The notes under the pieces were generated by a model. That model had not been told where the DNA came from. It ran no database searches and saw only the letters and a program-made list of their open reading frames with translations. A stretch of DNA of 64,000 nt. It comes from Methanobrevibacter sp. YE315. GTDB lineage: Archaea > Methanobacteriota > Methanobacteria > Methanobacteriales > Methanobacteriaceae. The stretch spans positions 903,501 through 967,500 of the forward strand of contig NZ_CP010834.1 of assembly GCF_001548675.1 (NCBI RefSeq), in the 5' to 3' direction. The position numbers and the translations under genes were made by a program. Below, piece after piece: positions 47,978 through 57,400 of this stretch (position 1 is its first letter; every line of letters starts with the position of its first letter).

Positions 47978-48236
47978 TGAAAGCCCTCTTGAATCCGTTA
48001 AAAGCAACATCGTAATAGAATTTGACAACAGTCATCAAGCAAAGATAATTTATGATTCTATTCTTTTAGAATTCAATACTGCTCCTGATTTTAGATCATC
48101 CATGACCATTGATTTGGATGAGTCTAATATAATAATTAATATCGATGCAGAGGACTCCACTTCATTTAGAGCTTCTGTAAACTCAGCAATAAAGTGGATT
48201 AAATTAGCATTAGAAATAAATAATTTGACAAATTAA
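47970..48236 (+). CDS. pcc1: KEOPS complex subunit Pcc1
   Basis: An 88-residue subunit that dimerises the KEOPS complex for the universal t6A37 tRNA modification. The fold is indicated by IVIEFDNSHQAKIIYDSI and the C-terminal RASVNSAIKWIKLALEI helix. The start overlaps the Brix gene, with AGAGGT 5 nt ahead. The short length and gene order match archaeal Pcc1. Confidence 0.88.
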   Translation: MIDESPLESVKSNIVIEFDNSHQAKIIYDSILLEFNTAPDFRSSMTIDLDESNIIINIDAEDSTSFRASVNSAIKWIKLALEINNLTN

Positions 48237-48279
48237 TATTCATATGATTATTAAAAACTAAAAAAAATAAGGTGATAAA

Positions 48280-48627
48280 ATGGAGATTCCTGAAAACATT
48301 CAACATCAATTAAATCAGTTTCAACAATTACAACAACAAGCTCAAGCTGTAAGTTTACAAGTCCAAAATGTTGAAGTTCAAATTCAAGAAACTGAAAAAG
48401 CTTTAGAAGAACTTAAAAAAACTGACGAATCTACTGAAGTATTTAAACAAGCAGGCACTTTACTCATTAAAGTGGAATACGCTGACGCTTTAGCTGATAT
48501 GGAAGACAAATTAGAAACTCTTCAATTAAGAAAACAGACTATGACCCGCCAAGAAGAAAGAGTCATGAAAAAACTTGAAGAAATGCAAGCTACTATCCAA
48601 GCAGCTATGAATGGTATGGGCCAATAG
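48280..48627 (+). CDS. pfdB: Prefoldin subunit beta
   Basis: A 115-residue chaperone subunit that captures unfolded proteins for the thermosome. It has two long coiled-coil helices (about 5-45 and 70-110) flanking a beta hairpin near [14 protein letters not shown]. It is Gln-rich at the N-terminus, as usual. Start ATG follows AAGGTGA. It sits in the translation/transcription operon. Confidence 0.94.
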   Translation: MEIPENIQHQLNQFQQLQQQAQAVSLQVQNVEVQIQETEKALEELKKTDESTEVFKQAGTLLIKVEYADALADMEDKLETLQLRKQTMTRQEERVMKKLEEMQATIQAAMNGMGQ

Positions 48628-48661
48628 GCTTAATACTATTATTTTCTTTTTTTTGATTTTT

Positions 48662-48946
48662 ATGTCTAAACTCAAAACATTAACCCAAGATGATTTGGAG
48701 ACAATTTCCGATGATTTCGGTGAAATTCTTGAACGTGAAGTTTCAAAGACAATTTCCATGAAAGAGTTGGAAGATTTGGATTTGGATATTGTTCTCAGTT
48801 ATGAAAATGAGCAGTTGGATGTTGATGTTGATGTTGGAGTTCTTTTTGATGAACTGTCTGAAATCACACAAGATCAGGTAACTAATGCCATTGATGAAGC
48901 TTATTTGAAGTTTGATTCATATATTGATGAGAATTATAGGGAATAA
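48662..48946 (+). CDS. DUF3194 family protein
   Basis: A 94-residue acidic protein matching the archaeal DUF3194 family, usually encoded right after prefoldin beta. ISDDFGEILEREVSKTIS and a C-terminal ALDEAYLKFD-like helix are seen. No function is known; the conserved position hints at a link to prefoldin or KEOPS. The frame extends upstream to 48611 within pfdB, but that region reads as a hydrophobic artefact, so I use this ATG. Confidence 0.85.
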   Translation: MSKLKTLTQDDLETISDDFGEILEREVSKTISMKELEDLDLDIVLSYENEQLDVDVDVGVLFDELSEITQDQVTNAIDEAYLKFDSYIDENYRE

Positions 48947-48966
48947 TTATTTTTTTTTCATCTGTT

Positions 48967-49025
48967 GTAATACTTTTTATATTCTTTTTATTATATTAAG
49001 TAATACTTTTTTATAAAAAAGTATT
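48967..49025 (+). promoter_or_regulatory. Palindromic operator with embedded TATA box
   Basis: GTAATACT at 48967, AGTAATACT at 48999, and a 24-bp perfect palindrome at 49002-49025 with arms AATACTTTTTT / AAAAAAGTATT. The centre reads TTTATAAA, a box A, so a regulator bound to the arms would cover the promoter. The half-site matches those before the metal ATPase and ribC. It would drive a transcript starting near 49040. Confidence 0.5.
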
Positions 49026-49053
49026 TATACTATAAAGTTCAATCTTTATCTAT

Positions 49054-49141
49054 AGTTTGAAGTACGACAATTGCTTAACAAATTAGAACATTTACACAAA
49101 TACTATCTTTCAAATTCCCTCTTCTGTTTCTACTTCAAACT
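49054..49141 (+). ncRNA. Candidate structured small RNA
   Basis: AGTTTGAAGTA (49054-49064) and TACTTCAAACT (49131-49141) form a perfect 11-bp stem closing a 66-nt, C/T-rich loop. A TATA-containing palindrome sits about 40 nt upstream and a T-run follows the 3' arm, so promoter, stem and terminator line up. There is no convincing reading frame. The RNA family is not recognised. Confidence 0.4.
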
Positions 49142-49390
49142 TTTTACTTTATTTTTATCAATTTAACTTTATCAAGCAAATTTTATTATTTTTTATCTGT
49201 TTTAAAGCCTTTAAAAATGCTGGTTTTATTATTTTTATAATTTTATTCAGTTTTGTCAATATTATTATATTTAATTTGCAATATCGTTCATTAATTAAGG
49301 AATTTATTAAAAATATTTTATTCAAGTATACTTTAATTTTTCTAAATTATAGTAACATTTATATAGTATGTAAATTAACTTAATAAATAG

Positions 49391-49500
49391 AGGTTCATAA
49401 CACTCCTTGTTATTTACCGTAAATTGATCATTATTTTTTTATACTCGAGATGGGCCAAAAAACACATACGCTCATCTCACCTCCTTAAGCTTTTTTTTTT
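49391..49500 (+). ncRNA. Candidate small RNA or leader with anti-SD motifs
   Basis: Downstream of a TATA-like CATTTATATAG (49356-49366), ATAACA-CTCCT-TGTTAT makes a hairpin whose loop is CTCCT. A second stem pairs 49447-49455 with 49470-49478 (nine pairs, one G-U). This is followed by CACCTCCTTAAGC and ten T. The CTCCT and ACCTCCTT segments are complementary to Shine-Dalgarno sequences. It could be a stand-alone sRNA ending at the T-run, or an attenuating leader of the gene at 49536. Confidence 0.4.
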
Positions 49501-49535
49501 AAAATTATTAATATTTGAATATTCTAATTATAATT

Positions 49536-50225
49536 ATGATTAAGAAAATTCCTGTAATTGATCTGAAACAACACCAGGCCGTAAGCGGCAAATCTGGTAT
49601 GAGAGACACCTATCAACCATTAAGAACTGTTTTTGCATCTTCCTCCAATCCGGTTGACATTGCAAACGGATTAAGATTAAACGGTGCTGATGAAATGTAC
49701 ATTGCCGATTTGGATCTAATCGAATCCAATGGCCATAATATCAATGACGTTAAGATGGTTAACACAATATTGCATGTGATGTTTGACGGTGGAGTCAAAA
49801 ATCTTGAAGGATTTAAATTCTTCCTGGATTACGCTTATAAAATCATTGTACCAACAGAAACCATAGAAAGCCTTGAGGAAATCGAAAAGATATTCGAAAA
49901 ATATCCTAAGGAAAGAATCGTTATCAGTGTTGATGTAAAGAATAATGAGCTTCTTGCAAAAAACATGGATATAAGTCTGCATGACTTTAAGGAATTCCTT
50001 AAAAAAATAGACCCTAACGAAATAATCATTCTGGATATTAGCGGTGTGGGCACAGAAAAGGGATATAATGAAGAATTGCTTAAGGAATTTGAAGAGTTGA
50101 AAGACAAGTTGATTATTGCAGGCGGTTTGAACAAGGAATCTCTTAGTGAATTGGATTCAATAGGTATAAAAAAAGTATTGATAGGAACTAGCCTACATTC
50201 AGGTGAAGTTAAACTCCTAGACTAA
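49536..50225 (+). CDS. HisA/HisF-related TIM-barrel protein
   Basis: A 229-residue protein of the archaeal HisA/HisF-like family (I recall it as TIGR00734), distinct from true HisA and HisF. VIDLKQHQAVSG and GADEMYIADLDLIESNG match the HisA N-terminal half, FDGGVKNLEG follows, and IIAGGLNKESLSEL and VLIGTSLHSG form the C-terminal phosphate-binding half. The substrate is unknown. The frame opens at a TTG 21 nt earlier; the ATG is preferred. No Shine-Dalgarno sequence is present, and a structured leader precedes it. Confidence 0.82.
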   Translation: MIKKIPVIDLKQHQAVSGKSGMRDTYQPLRTVFASSSNPVDIANGLRLNGADEMYIADLDLIESNGHNINDVKMVNTILHVMFDGGVKNLEGFKFFLDYAYKIIVPTETIESLEEIEKIFEKYPKERIVISVDVKNNELLAKNMDISLHDFKEFLKKIDPNEIIILDISGVGTEKGYNEELLKEFEELKDKLIIAGGLNKESLSELDSIGIKKVLIGTSLHSGEVKLLD

Positions 50226-50252
50226 AAAGTTCTGAACTGCAAGTCTTTAAGA

Positions 50253-50358
50253 AGGCTTTAAACATTATGCTCTTCTGGAATTCCTATCTCATAGCTTTCC
50301 ATCACTGAGTTTTTGTCATAGACATGGATTTCGAGATGGAATGCACTGTTTAAAGCCT
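50253..50358 (-). pseudogene. Inverted-repeat-bracketed gene fragment
   Basis: The 11-bp arms AGGCTTTAAAC and GTTTAAAGCCT enclose a minus-strand open frame of 32 codons (50258-50356). It reads AFHLEIHVYDKNSVMESY and then EIGIPEEHNV before TAA, which has natural protein character, but no usable start precedes it. I treat it as a decayed gene end or small mobile remnant. The arms overlap both stop codons that bound the frame. Confidence 0.35.
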
Positions 50359-50393
50359 AAAACAACATTTTCTATTGTCTTTTTTCTATAAAT

Positions 50394-51896
50394 TCATTCA
50401 ATATAGAATCTGCTGTCATTTGGCAGATCGCTGTAATCTACTTTTTTTTCTGTTACAGGTTCAGGTTCTGAATTCCTATTGGCGTAAGCTCCAATCAGAA
50501 TAATTATCAATAGATATGCGACCAGCAAATTCGGATATAAGTATCTGTTGTCTTGTATCGGTGTTGAAAACAAAACAAGGATTATATTCAATAAGTTTGG
50601 TATATATGCAACATATATGTCCTTGGATTTGGTAATGAAGTGTATCAACACCATTAGAATTATTGCAAGATACATGTATAGTGCAGGACTGTCAAACAGT
50701 GTATCAGTAAGGAGATTATCCTTAATAGAATATGCAAAATCGTTAAGACGATCGTATTCTGGAGTTCCTGCATGTCTTGCCATCATTCCATCATATTTTG
50801 ATGCAGGAGTCACATTATTTGAATAGAAAAACCTGTTTGCATTGTTTATGTCTGTTTTATACACTGAACCTACCCAATCGCTGTCTCTGGTAATGTCCCA
50901 TACTATCGGAGAGGATTCTAAAACGTACTTTATGAAGTGTCCAGGATTTGTTATGGAATATTTGACAGCCATTCCAATATAAGCGGCCTTATTATTATCG
51001 AATATTTGTTCATTGGCGCTTCCCCATATCGGATCCGAATATGTAGGCTTATATTTTTCTTTAATTGACTTTTCGTCAATTAAGTAATGTATCATTGTCC
51101 TGTCTTCTTTGCTTATGTCAAGATTCATGTCATAATTGGCAAGCATATGTGAAACTTTTGTAAATACTGCATCCTTTTGATTGTCTTCAACATCAAATGC
51201 CACATTCAATGATGCAATCATTAATATGAAGATTACGGTTAGTACAGGTATAATTATATAGAAGTTTTGAGCTTTATTGTTCTTATAAAGATATGCTGCA
51301 ATTATAATTAACATTATTATAATGATAAAGATGCCGTTTGGTCTTAATTGAGCCACAAAAGCCATGACACCAGATAGGACAACGGCAAATCCAGTGCTTA
51401 GATTGCCCTTTCTAATCAATAATCTGTAGATTAAGAAACATAAAAACATCAGGAAATAACTGAATAGAATGTCTTTCCAAAGTGTAATTGAGTATATTGC
51501 ATTGATAGGAATTAAACTGATAGCTAATGTAACAATAACCTGCAGGATGAACTGTTTATCGAGGCCGGTATTTTTTCTTCTATTGAATCTGCAGATTATG
51601 GTCCACATTGCTGAAAATGTCAAAATCTGAAGAACGCAAATTGAGACTGGGCTTGGAAATATCTTGATGCAGACCTTTTCAATAAGTGTATGGAAAAACG
51701 GATGCCAATTTGTATAGTGCTTTGTAGCAATCTGGTGAAGTTGACTGTATGAGTCAACAGTTAAAATCCCCGGATTATAAACATGAAGATAATACAGGAA
51801 TATTACAACAGGGATTAAAAAGATTATTAAATCTTTTAAATAATTCGACTTTTTAAATGCACCAACTTTATTTGAACTATCCACATTCCTATTCAT
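50394..51896 (-). CDS. Multi-pass membrane protein, GT-C/DUF6020-like
   Basis: A 500-residue integral membrane protein with about ten to eleven transmembrane helices. The first outside loop after TM1 reads YNPGILTVDSYSQLHQIA followed by NWHPFFHTLIE; an acidic residue and WHP in this loop are typical of GT-C lipid-linked sugar transferases and DUF6020 proteins. A large extracellular domain spans about 255-400. The cytoplasmic C-terminal tail is charged. A role in surface glycosylation is plausible but not shown. It stands alone with an ATG start near an AT-rich promoter region. Confidence 0.75.
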   Translation of the reverse strand: MNRNVDSSNKVGAFKKSNYLKDLIIFLIPVVIFLYYLHVYNPGILTVDSYSQLHQIATKHYTNWHPFFHTLIEKVCIKIFPSPVSICVLQILTFSAMWTIICRFNRRKNTGLDKQFILQVIVTLAISLIPINAIYSITLWKDILFSYFLMFLCFLIYRLLIRKGNLSTGFAVVLSGVMAFVAQLRPNGIFIIIIMLIIIAAYLYKNNKAQNFYIIIPVLTVIFILMIASLNVAFDVEDNQKDAVFTKVSHMLANYDMNLDISKEDRTMIHYLIDEKSIKEKYKPTYSDPIWGSANEQIFDNNKAAYIGMAVKYSITNPGHFIKYVLESSPIVWDITRDSDWVGSVYKTDINNANRFFYSNNVTPASKYDGMMARHAGTPEYDRLNDFAYSIKDNLLTDTLFDSPALYMYLAIILMVLIHFITKSKDIYVAYIPNLLNIILVLFSTPIQDNRYLYPNLLVAYLLIIILIGAYANRNSEPEPVTEKKVDYSDLPNDSRFYIE

Positions 51897-52209
51897 ACTA
51901 TTACTTATATTTATTATTAAATAAATATTTTCTTACTTTTTAACAAGTTTTTTTAATTGAAAATAGTTCGTTTTTGATATAAATTTTATAATGTGGGATT
52001 TTGAATATTAAAACAATACAATACAACTTATTAAAACTTTAAATTTTGTTTAGATTATTTAAAAATAATATGGCCGTTTAGGAAAACAATGGTGAAAATC
52101 AGGCCAAGAGGATGTGTTCCTATTGACAGTAATGGAGATGGTAAAAGTTTATCTTTTTAATAATGGAATATTTCCACAAAATATGGGATGCCTACAGATT
52201 CAAAAACAT
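51897..52209. other. AT-rich gap with no convincing gene
   Basis: This stretch of about 310 bp contains only short frames. A 23-codon frame at 52089 with a DSNGDGKS segment was considered and not supported. The right-hand end is the 3' side of the small membrane protein gene; the left-hand end is the upstream region of the GT-C-like gene. Confidence 0.6.
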
Positions 52210-52389
52210 CTAGACTATAACGCTTAAAATAACATATGGGAAAATGCAAGCTATAAGGAATAATGCAATGCCTAATCCTAATTTGCCTTTGTCTTCTTCT
52301 AAAGACCCTGAGATAATAAATACAATTCCGAAAAATCCACAGATTACAGGAATAATATGTGAAAATATAGTAGTTCCAATTATTGCCAT
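52210..52389 (-). CDS. 59-residue two-helix membrane protein
   Basis: The frame runs ATG to TAG and encodes two hydrophobic segments: IFSHIIPVICGFFGIVFIIS (about 8-27) and GIALFLIACIFPYVILSVIV (40-59), joined by the charged turn SLEEDKGKLGLG. A GTGAT site lies 4 nt before the ATG. Composition and turn are typical of real small membrane proteins. I do not recognise the family. It faces the CDF transporter gene, 121 bp away in the opposite direction. Confidence 0.7.
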   Translation of the reverse strand: MAIIGTTIFSHIIPVICGFFGIVFIISGSLEEDKGKLGLGIALFLIACIFPYVILSVIV

Positions 52390-52510
52390 TTCAAATCACT
52401 AATATAATTTACATTTTTTAATTATATAAATATAACTTAATTGTACCTTAAAGTTTCTATTTTCTAGTTTAAATAACTTTTTTATTGTTTGAATTATATA
52501 ATTTAAAGTT

Positions 52511-53359
52511 ATGAGAATTGACATTCACAATCATCACAAGAAAGCCGGCAAAAATCTGGCATTTGTTTTTTTCATGAATTTGGCTTTCAATATTATCGTC
52601 ATTGTAGGGGGTCTGGCCACAAACAGTATGGCTATTCTTGCAGACTGCATTCATGACATGTCAGATACCATTTCAATAGCTGTAGCATGGTTTCTTGAGC
52701 ATGTCTCACAAAAGGATTCAACAGACAAATATTCCTACGGCTATCAGAGGTTTTCAATTCTTGGAGCTGTCATAACCTCAGTTTTTGTTATAATAATGGC
52801 ATTTGTCATACTTCTTGAAGCCATTCCAAGACTGTTTGCGCCTGAAGGCATTGATGCAGGTGGAATGCTTGTTGTTGCCATTGTTGGAATCATTTTTAAA
52901 TCAATCTCAGTTCACAAGCTTCATGATGGTGAAACCTTCAATGAAAAGGCCATTCTGTTCCATCAGCTTGGAGATGTTTTCGAATGGGTTGCTATCCTAA
53001 TTTTAAGTGTGGTTTTGATGTTCTGGGATGGGGCTCAATATCTAGATCCTTTCGTTTCAATAGGCATAGCCCTGTGGCTGATATTCAACCTCGGAAGGAA
53101 TTTACATAAGTCCGTTGAGGTTCTGCTTCAAAAGACACCAAATCATTTTGATGTTGAAGAGTTCAAGGAGAATGTTTTGAATATCAAAGGCGTAAATGCA
53201 ATCGATGATTTCCATGCATGGTCCCTTGACGGAATCGATTCTGTATTGACATTGAAGGTTGCAATTGACAATTGGGAAATGCAGGATGAAATTAAAAAAG
53301 AGATTTATAGAATATCATCCAAATATCATATCGTAGACATTACTATAGAATTTGACTGA
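52511..53359 (+). CDS. Cation diffusion facilitator (Zn/Co/Cd/Fe exporter)
   Basis: A 282-residue proton-antiporting metal exporter with six transmembrane helices. The intramembrane metal site is formed by ADCIHDMSD in TM2 and HQLGDVFEW in TM5. The cytoplasmic C-terminal domain (about 205-282) with AIDDFHAWSLD is the usual dimerising metal sensor. The start is ATG without a strong Shine-Dalgarno sequence. A PfkB-type kinase gene follows 12 nt later. Zinc is the most common substrate of this type, but iron or cobalt is possible. Confidence 0.93.
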   Translation: MRIDIHNHHKKAGKNLAFVFFMNLAFNIIVIVGGLATNSMAILADCIHDMSDTISIAVAWFLEHVSQKDSTDKYSYGYQRFSILGAVITSVFVIIMAFVILLEAIPRLFAPEGIDAGGMLVVAIVGIIFKSISVHKLHDGETFNEKAILFHQLGDVFEWVAILILSVVLMFWDGAQYLDPFVSIGIALWLIFNLGRNLHKSVEVLLQKTPNHFDVEEFKENVLNIKGVNAIDDFHAWSLDGIDSVLTLKVAIDNWEMQDEIKKEIYRISSKYHIVDITIEFD

Positions 53360-53371
53360 AGGAAAAGCATT

Positions 53372-54175
53372 ATGACACTGGTTGTTATTGGTCCCGTAAC
53401 CAGGGATTTGATTGTTATTGGAGAGAAGGAGTCTCATAAGATTGGCGGTGCAACATACTACCAAAGCAAAGTTTTTGAAAAATACTTTGAAGATTACCTG
53501 GCTATCGTAAACTGTGCAGATGAGAATCTGGTTGATGATTTTCCTGCAAAGGATAAGGTTAAAGTAATTCTGAAAGAGGATACTCATTTTTTTGTAAATG
53601 ATTATCCGAATCCAGATGATTTGGATGTGCGTGTGCAATCAAGCAATTTTGCAGATATTCCAATTTTAAAAAGCGATTTGGAAGATATTTTGCCTTCACA
53701 AATTGACGGGTTTGTATTGAATCCTTTAAACAGGTTTGATTTTCCACTTGAAACTATCGAATATCTGAAAAGTTTCGATGTTCCGATTTTCATTTCAATT
53801 CAGGGATTTTTAAGAGTTCCTGATGGTGAAGTAAACGGGAATTATGCAATAGGATTGTCATGTTTCGATGATTTGAGTGTTATTTTAAAAGGCGTTAAAT
53901 CAATATTTTTAGATGAGGCGGAAGCAAACATCATTGGCACAGACTTTGATGTAGATGAGATGGTAGTAACTAATGGAAGTCATGGGTCTAGAATCATTTC
54001 AGATGATGAAATAAAAATTGAAGCCGTCAAATGTGAAAACATTGTTGACACAACTGGCTGTGGCGACACTTATATGGCAGCTTACATTACTCAGCGCCTG
54101 ATGTCCAAGTCAATCAGGCAATCCGGTGATTTTGCATCGCTGATTGCAAGCAGGAAAATTAGTAACTTATTGTAA
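53372..54175 (+). CDS. PfkB family kinase
   Basis: A 267-residue ribokinase-fold enzyme that should phosphorylate a sugar, nucleoside or related alcohol. VIGPVTRDLIVIG opens the fold, KIGGATYYQSKVF is the substrate region, and the anion-hole/catalytic motif DTTGCGDTYMAAY is intact with the catalytic Asp in GCGD. It is shorter than typical ribokinases (about 300), as in several archaeal members. The substrate is not set. The CDF gene ends 12 nt upstream. Confidence 0.9.
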   Translation: MTLVVIGPVTRDLIVIGEKESHKIGGATYYQSKVFEKYFEDYLAIVNCADENLVDDFPAKDKVKVILKEDTHFFVNDYPNPDDLDVRVQSSNFADIPILKSDLEDILPSQIDGFVLNPLNRFDFPLETIEYLKSFDVPIFISIQGFLRVPDGEVNGNYAIGLSCFDDLSVILKGVKSIFLDEAEANIIGTDFDVDEMVVTNGSHGSRIISDDEIKIEAVKCENIVDTTGCGDTYMAAYITQRLMSKSIRQSGDFASLIASRKISNLL

Positions 54176-54432
54176 TGTTTATTTATTAATCTACCTTAAA
54201 TTATGTTAAAATTTGTAATTTTTTTTGAAAAAATTAAAATTATAATTTCAATCCATTTCTAAATTTTTCATTTTATACATGTCAGAATTATTATTAGTCT
54301 TATTTTATTGGGATTAATTCAGTTTTCAGCAAAAATTCAAGTTTTTTACAATTTTTAGAAAACTTTATTAATTAATAGGATTATAATTAAATATGTATTT
54401 TCTAAATTTTTTAAACACTACAAAGGGTCATC

Positions 54433-57400
54433 ATGTTAAATAAATCAGATAATATAATTGAAAGGGAGTTTAAGAATCTACGTAAGGAGCTTTTAGATTT
54501 AACATTAAGAAATCAGCTTCTTAACTTCAAATCAAGAGCTAAAACCCTCACCATAGTAAATCAGTCTCCTACAAACCTTTTCCAGACATTGGTTCTGCAG
54601 GAAAACAAAATGTATTTTGTAGCCAATAAGAAGGACAAGAAGGAAGACAAATCTTCAGTCTGGGATCATATTCCATTTGATCTGTCAATGTTTTCTGAAG
54701 GAGACAAGAAGTTAGCTACCGATTTGACCCCAAAGGAACTTCAAAAAAGATTGTATTATATAAATAACCAAGCTAAAACAATGCTTCAGGAACAGGGTTA
54801 TAATATCCTTTATCTGGCAATAGGATTCTTAGAGTGGAAGGACAAATCCAAGCCAAGACAGAAAAACAATGCCCCTTTAGTGTTGATTCCAGTTTCAATG
54901 GAAAGGAAAAAGGTTGGGGAGTCATTCAACCTTGAATGGACTGGAGAGGATATTCAGACTAACATTTCACTTAAGGCTAAATTATTGGAAGCGGGAATAG
55001 AACTTCCTAATTTTGAATTTAAAAGGTATGGTGAAGTAATCGACCATTATATTGCTAGCGTCCGCCGTGCAGTGTCACGAATGGAAGGATGGGATGTAAA
55101 CAGTAATGTGGCTTTAGGTTTCTTTAGTTTTACCAAATTTGTAATGTATAATGACTTAAACCCGGATGCATGGGCGGAAAATGTTGACTTGACCAAAAAC
55201 GAATTGATACAGGCCATCTTCAACCCTGCCAAAAACGACCAGGAAGCATTCAGGGAAGAGGACATTGATTCAAGACTGGAATACCAGAACATGTATCAGG
55301 TTCTTGACGCTGATTCCTCACAAATCGCTGCAATTCAGGATGTAAAGGCAGGGCGTAACCTTGTTGTGGAAGGACCTCCTGGAACAGGTAAGTCACAGAC
55401 AATCGTTAATTTAATTGCTGAACTTTTAGCGGAAGGAAAGTCAGTTTTATTCGTATCAGAAAAGATGGCTGCGTTGGATGTGGTAAAGGACAGATTGACT
55501 GCAGTCGGTTTGGGTAAATTCGTATTGGAGCTTCACTCCCACAAGACAAGGAGGAAAAAGTTCCTCAAGGACTTGCAGAAGGCAACAAATGTAAGGGCTC
55601 AGGAGCCTTTAAACATTGACCAGACCATCCGTAAACTGGAGACCTTGCGCCGCCAGCTTGATGATTATTCCCAAATCATTCACAAACCTGTATTTGCTGT
55701 AAACCTCTCAGCGTTCCAGTTGTATGGTATGAAGGAATCCGCTGATGATCATTTTGCAACAAAAGGCATGATAATGCCTCTGGTCAGGTTTGAAAATCCA
55801 GAATCCGTTTCCCTGAAGGATTTGGATGACATGAAAATAGCTTTGGAAAACTTGGCTGAGCTTTATCAGACAATTTCAAAGGAAAACCCTTGGAGCAAAT
55901 GCGCTCCTAAAAGTCTGCTTCCGGCTGATTTGAGGGAAATCGAAATGCTCATCAACGATACACTCTTTGCATTGGACAATTTCCTTGTTGAACGTGGAAG
56001 GGTTTATGATATCTATGGAATAAAGCAGCCTAATACATTGAATGAATTTCAAAATTCACTTTCAGCCTTTGAGATTATAAAATCCCAGAATGCAGAACTG
56101 ATTGACGGAAGCATAATCAAATCCGGTGCATGGAATACTAACAACGACGATGCATATAAATTAATATATGAGCTTGAAAAGTATCAAAAATATTCAGGAG
56201 CTTTAACCAAATTCAACCAAAGCATTTTCCAGGCAGATATTGACAGACTGATATACGAGCTAAGAAACATTTCACACAAGAAATTCAGATTCTTTAATAA
56301 CAAACAGCACATTGAACTTGTCGAAAGATATTATGCAGTGCCTGTTCCGGGCAGTGTTGATGAAATCATAAGGGATTTGCAGGAAGCAAAAGCCGTAATA
56401 AAAATCAGAAAGAACCTGGAAGCCAATGAAGCATTAGGCAAAAAATATTACGGTGGCTATTGGCACCTGAATGCAAATGTAAACGATTTGAAAGCCATTG
56501 CAAAATGGATGAGTGAATTTACAGCGCTTGTGCGTGAAGGAACATTTTCCGAAAATACAATTGACCTGATGAGCAAGGATTTATTCGATATCAAACCCGA
56601 AAGGGACCTTGCAGAATATATTGACTCCGGTGAAGAGTTTGTAAGAGTCTTATCCAAACTTAAGGATAAGCTAAACCCAAGAAGCAAATTAATCTTCAAA
56701 AGGGAAACCGGGGACGTTCCATTTGAAGCATGGCAGGAACAACTATACAACTGGAGAGGACAACTTTCCAGCCTTCACTTATGGTCCCAATATTTGAATA
56801 CCAAAAATGCGCTTAAAACATCCAATGCAAAGATGTTTGTAGATTCAATAGAAAAAAGAAACATCAAAAAAGAGGATATTGAAGCATTGGTTGAAGGAAA
56901 CTTCGCAGATTCACTTTTAAATATATTATTTGTTGAAAATCATGAACTTGCAACATTTGTAGGCGAGCTTCATGAAAACAGAATCCGAGAATTCAAAGAC
57001 CTGGACAAAAAGATTTTAGTTTTAAACAGAAAAAGGATATTCCAAAAACTCAACAGCAACATTCCAAAAATATTTGGAGGAACAGAAAATCCGCAGGCAA
57101 AGATACTCGCTGGAGAGTTTACAAGAAAAAGCGGACACATGCCTGTAAGAAAATTATTAGAAAAGGCAGGTGGAATGATAAAACAAATCAAGCCTTGTTT
57201 CATGATGTCTCCATTGTCCATTGCGCAGTATTTGGATCCGACAAATGAGGAACTGCAGTTTGATGTAGTTATCTTTGACGAAGCAAGTCAGGTAAAACCG
57301 GAAGATGCGCTCGGTGCATTCATGAGAGGAAAAACAGCAGTGGTAATGGGAGATACCCAACAACTGCCTCCGACTTCATTTTTCGACCAGATGTCTGATG

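Noticed and set aside
52089-52160. 23-codon frame with a DSNGDGKS segment that recalls a calcium loop
   Set aside because: It is too short, has no matching loop partner and no clear ribosome binding site; chance is likely.
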